A stretch of 9,756 nucleotides of DNA from contig JAYSFC010000130.1 of NCBI GenBank assembly GCA_041913505.1, positions 1 through 9,756 of the forward strand, written 5' to 3'. The translations under genes were made by a program, and so were the position numbers. This document shows, in pieces, positions 6,420 to 9,756 of this stretch. Position 1 is the first letter of the stretch. Every line of letters starts with the position of its first letter. This DNA is from JAYSFC01 sp041913505 (GTDB taxonomy: Bacteria > Pseudomonadota > Gammaproteobacteria > Burkholderiales > Burkholderiaceae_C). The notes under the pieces were generated by a model. The model was not told the origin of the DNA, did not search any database, and saw only the letters and a list, made by a program, of their open reading frames with translations.

Positions 6420-6872
6420 TTATTGCGTGCAGGCCTTGTTGCGCGAGGCGTGCATGCCCTTGGCCTTGGCGTCGGCCTCGCTCATATATTCGCCCTTCTT
6501 GGTCTTGCCGTAATAGCGGTCGCCCATGCAGTGGTAGACCTTGGTTTCGTCATTGGCCCAGACCTTGCCGGCGCCGCCGCCCGGCGCCGCTGTCTTGGCC
6601 GGGGCGGGCATGGCAGCAGGCACCTTGGCGGCGGGAGCTGCTGCAGGTGCGGCCGCTGCCGCAGGTGCTGCTGCGGCGGCCTTGCCGTACCAGGTCTTGA
6701 TGCCCTTGTGCCCCTTGCAGGCGCCCTGCTTGGTGTCGGGCGAGGCGTAGCTGCCGTCCTTGCACTGCACGGTGGTGCCGGCGGGCGCATCGGCCGGCGG
6801 GGTTTGGGCTTGGGCCGCCAGGGCGCCGAACAGGCCTGCGGCAGCGATCAGTGCAGAGAGGGACAGACGCAT
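6420..6872 (-). CDS. Small secreted two-module protein, DUF3761-like
   Basis: This 150-aa exported protein has unknown function. A Sec signal peptide covers residues 1-22 (cleavage after AQA). The first module (about 33-63) carries VQCKDGSYASPDTKQGACKG, followed by HKGIKTWYG, the cysteine-containing pattern I recognise as DUF3761. An Ala/Pro linker (64-100) leads to a second module (about 103-150), KVWANDETKVYHCMGDRYYG followed by KTKKGEYMSEADAKAKG, with cysteines at 115 and 148. Each module contains two cysteines, suggesting one disulphide per module in the periplasm. A strong GAGGAG Shine-Dalgarno lies about 8 bases upstream of ATG 6872. It is the last of three minus-strand genes but is 65 bases from the previous one and has its own ribosome site, so it may be transcribed separately. 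No enzymatic motif is visible. Confidence 0.88.
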   Translation of the reverse strand: MRLSLSALIAAAGLFGALAAQAQTPPADAPAGTTVQCKDGSYASPDTKQGACKGHKGIKTWYGKAAAAAPAAAAAPAAAPAAKVPAAMPAPAKTAAPGGGAGKVWANDETKVYHCMGDRYYGKTKKGEYMSEADAKAKGMHASRNKACTQ

Positions 6873-6937
6873 GGTACGAACTCCTCAAATGGATGTAGGG
6901 AGCCCCATGCTGGGCCGCGAACCTTAGGGCAATCTGA

Positions 6938-7426
6938 CTAAAGGGCGCCCCTGGCCGCGCTGCGGGCCAGGTGGCGCTCCAGCCCTCGGCCGCCGGCCTG
7001 CATGAGCCGGTCGTGGTTCCAGCGCAGCAGCGGGTGGACCAGCGGCGCGAGCCGGTTCAGCCAGGCGCTGGCCGCATGCACCTGCCAGTCGAAGCACACG
7101 GTGGTTTGGCCCCCCGCGCCAGACAGGCGGCAGCGGCCCAGGCCCACGAGGTCGCCGCAGGCCCGCCCCTCGATCAACTGCTGCGGCACGACGCGCGTGA
7201 TCCGGGCGACGAAGCTCAGGCGCAGGGGCAGGGCGCTGTGGCAGGTGTAGCGCCGCACGGCGCCCAGGCCCAGGACATCGCCGGGGGCCAGGGTGACGCT
7301 GGTGACGCCCGGCCACCATGCGCCCCAGCCGTCCGCGTGGGCGACGGCATTCCAGACGGGCTCCAGCGGCGCGTCGAAGTACCACCAAGTGGTCAGCCGG
7401 TAGGCGGTGGCGTCGGGCATGCGCAT
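6938..7426 (-). CDS. SRPBCC (START/Bet v1-like) family protein
   Basis: This 162-aa cytoplasmic protein begins with the typical start of a helix-grip lipid-binding fold: YRLTTWWYFDAPLEPVWNAV, then a W-rich turn (GWGAWWPGV) and alternating beta-strands, ending in a long amphipathic helix (about 118-155). Proteins of this superfamily bind hydrophobic ligands or act as cyclases/hydrolases; the ligand here is unknown. ATG 7426 or ATG 7420 could be the start; neither has a Shine-Dalgarno. The upstream gene stops 13 bases earlier, so translational coupling is likely. There is no signal peptide and no membrane segment. Its pairing with a LolA-like beta-sheet protein suggests a shared role with a hydrophobic molecule, but this is inference only. 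Confidence 0.83.
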   Translation of the reverse strand: MRMPDATAYRLTTWWYFDAPLEPVWNAVAHADGWGAWWPGVTSVTLAPGDVLGLGAVRRYTCHSALPLRLSFVARITRVVPQQLIEGRACGDLVGLGRCRLSGAGGQTTVCFDWQVHAASAWLNRLAPLVHPLLRWNHDRLMQAGGRGLERHLARSAARGAL

Positions 7427-7439
7427 GCAAATCGGCGGC

Positions 7440-8024
7440 TCAGGGGGTGAAGAACCGTTCGGGCAGGGGTGCGTCGATCTGGGCGTCGCCCATGTCCACG
7501 GACTCGATCAGGCTGCCGCCCGCGGCGAAGCTGTCCACGCGCACGGGAAACCCCGTGTCCCGCGCCAGCCAGACGCGGTAGCGGTGCACCCCGTCCGCGC
7601 CGCCGCCGGGTGGACCCGTGATCTCGAGGCCAGCGGCGCACCGCCCGGACAGGTCCGCGCCGTCCAGCGGCCGTGCGCTGCCCTGCTCGCGCAAGGCCCG
7701 CATCCGGCCCAGCAGCACGCCCACGTCCGACTGGTCGACGCGGTGGCCGTGCGGGCTGCGCAGCAGCGGGTGGTCTGGCGCAAGGTCCAGCGCCGGCCAG
7801 CGCCCCAGGCCGAAGGGCCACAGGCGTACGCGGCGGATGTCGGGGGCGTAGACCAGCACGGCGCCGCGATGGGGCTGCTCGAAATCCATGCGCACCCAGC
7901 CAGGCTTGCGGTAGGCGTAGCGGATCACATCCCGCCGGCCCGCGGCATCGGTTGAACGCAGCGTGGCCCGGTAGCTGTGCAGCGCGCCAAAGCAGGTTTC
8001 GGCATCGGTCAGCGGATCGGACAT
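7440..8024 (-). CDS. LolA/DUF1571-like protein without signal peptide
   Basis: This 194-aa protein resembles the LolA-like/DUF1571 group. It has an N-terminal helix and SYRATLRSTD strand, a membrane-facing sheet segment (YAYRKPGWVRMDFEQPHRGA, then VLVYAPDIRRVRLWPFG), and a C-terminal YRVWLARDTGFPVRVDSF strand ending in APLPERFF. The segment LLRSPHGHRVDQSDVGVLLG is characteristic of this small group as I know it. Unlike LolA and most DUF1571 proteins, there is no signal peptide. An in-frame stop lies upstream with no start codon between, so the protein appears to begin at MSDPL in the cytoplasm unless the start or assembly is misread. No clear Shine-Dalgarno precedes ATG 8024. It is the first gene of a pair with the SRPBCC gene and is divergent from htpG. 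Function unknown; lipid or lipoprotein binding is possible from fold alone. Confidence 0.75.
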   Translation of the reverse strand: MSDPLTDAETCFGALHSYRATLRSTDAAGRRDVIRYAYRKPGWVRMDFEQPHRGAVLVYAPDIRRVRLWPFGLGRWPALDLAPDHPLLRSPHGHRVDQSDVGVLLGRMRALREQGSARPLDGADLSGRCAAGLEITGPPGGGADGVHRYRVWLARDTGFPVRVDSFAAGGSLIESVDMGDAQIDAPLPERFFTP

Positions 8025-8168
8025 GGTGGTCTGGGGCGACGGTGTCGGCAGCGCAGGCCCCCGCTGCCGGGGGGCTCTAGGTATCCGGCGGCCCGTGGGC
8101 CATTGTCACTCCGGTGGCCGTGCCGTTCAATGCCGCCCCGCGCCCCTGCGCGGCGGAATGCGGTGGGC

Positions 8169-8196
8169 CTTGATAATGCAGACCCCGCCCCCAACT
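8169..8196 (+). promoter_or_regulatory. Candidate sigma-32 (heat-shock) promoter of htpG
   Basis: CTTGATA (8169-8175) differs by one base from the sigma-32 -35 consensus CTTGAAA. After a 13-base spacer, CCCCAACT (8189-8196) matches the -10 consensus CCCCATNT except for one base. Transcription would start near 8203, about 29 bases before the htpG ATG. This fits the known heat-shock control of htpG. The overlapping TGATAAT (8171-8177) could alternatively be a sigma-70 -10 element. Confidence 0.6.
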
Positions 8197-8203
8197 GGGC
8201 GGG
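8184..8203. repeat. Perfect 7-bp inverted repeat overlapping the htpG promoter
   Basis: CCCGCCC (8184-8190) and GGGCGGG (8197-8203) are perfectly complementary across CCAACT. The repeat covers the candidate sigma-32 -10 box and reaches the predicted start site. It could be an operator or, if transcription starts from a sigma-70 promoter near 8184, a GC-rich 5'-end hairpin. Confidence 0.45.
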
Positions 8204-8231
8204 CGTTGCTGAATTTCGAACCCAGATTCCC

Positions 8232-9756
<1,525 letters not shown>

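Noticed and set aside
6902..6915. GCCC/GGGC hairpin upstream of the DUF3761-like gene
   Set aside because: A 4-bp stem with a 6-base loop is too small to support in GC-rich DNA.
8104..8112. ATTGTC half-site near the htpG/LolA-like gap
   Set aside because: It matches only the left half of the 20-bp operator; the ACAA half is missing.

Overview
The window reads as a piece of a GC-rich betaproteobacterial chromosome, most likely Burkholderiales and probably Comamonadaceae (Acidovorax/Comamonas-like). This is inferred from base composition, the style of the proteins, the pairing of a LivJ-type binding protein with a long-chain acyl-CoA ligase, and an AT-rich TAGCTAT-bearing gap of a kind I associate with that family. 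No RNA genes, insertion sequences, CRISPR arrays or phage genes were seen. Nine protein genes account for nearly all of the sequence; two run off the window ends.

Left block (1-3471), an acid uptake/activation unit with its regulator. On the minus strand, a Tat-like-secreted LivJ-family substrate-binding protein (1453-2610) is followed by an AMP-forming acyl-CoA ligase (1-1272, C-terminus beyond the window). Divergent from them is a Crp/Fnr-family regulator (2749-3471). An identical 20-bp sequence with a TTGT-N4-ACAA core lies upstream of both minus-strand genes (1386-1405 and 2668-2687). The second copy also lies in the regulator's own upstream region. The simplest reading is a small local regulon: the regulator binds both copies and coordinates import of a carboxylic (perhaps fatty or aromatic) acid with its CoA activation. 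This is the most interesting feature of the window.

Middle block (3486-6872). A complete methyl-accepting chemotaxis protein (3486-5162, minus) converges on the regulator with 14 bases between their stop codons. It is separated by a 362-base gap, containing an AT-rich palindrome cluster, from an RluF-type pseudouridine synthase (5525-6400, plus). That gene converges on a small secreted DUF3761-type protein (6420-6872, minus).

Right block (6938-9756). Two small minus-strand genes 13 bases apart encode a LolA/DUF1571-like protein without a signal peptide and an SRPBCC-fold protein. Divergent from them is htpG (8232 onward, truncated by the window end), preceded by a good match to a sigma-32 heat-shock promoter that overlaps a perfect 7-bp inverted repeat.

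Most of the window is ordinary housekeeping and signalling content. The paired operators with their adjacent regulator, the structured leader of the binding-protein gene and the htpG promoter architecture deserve a second look.
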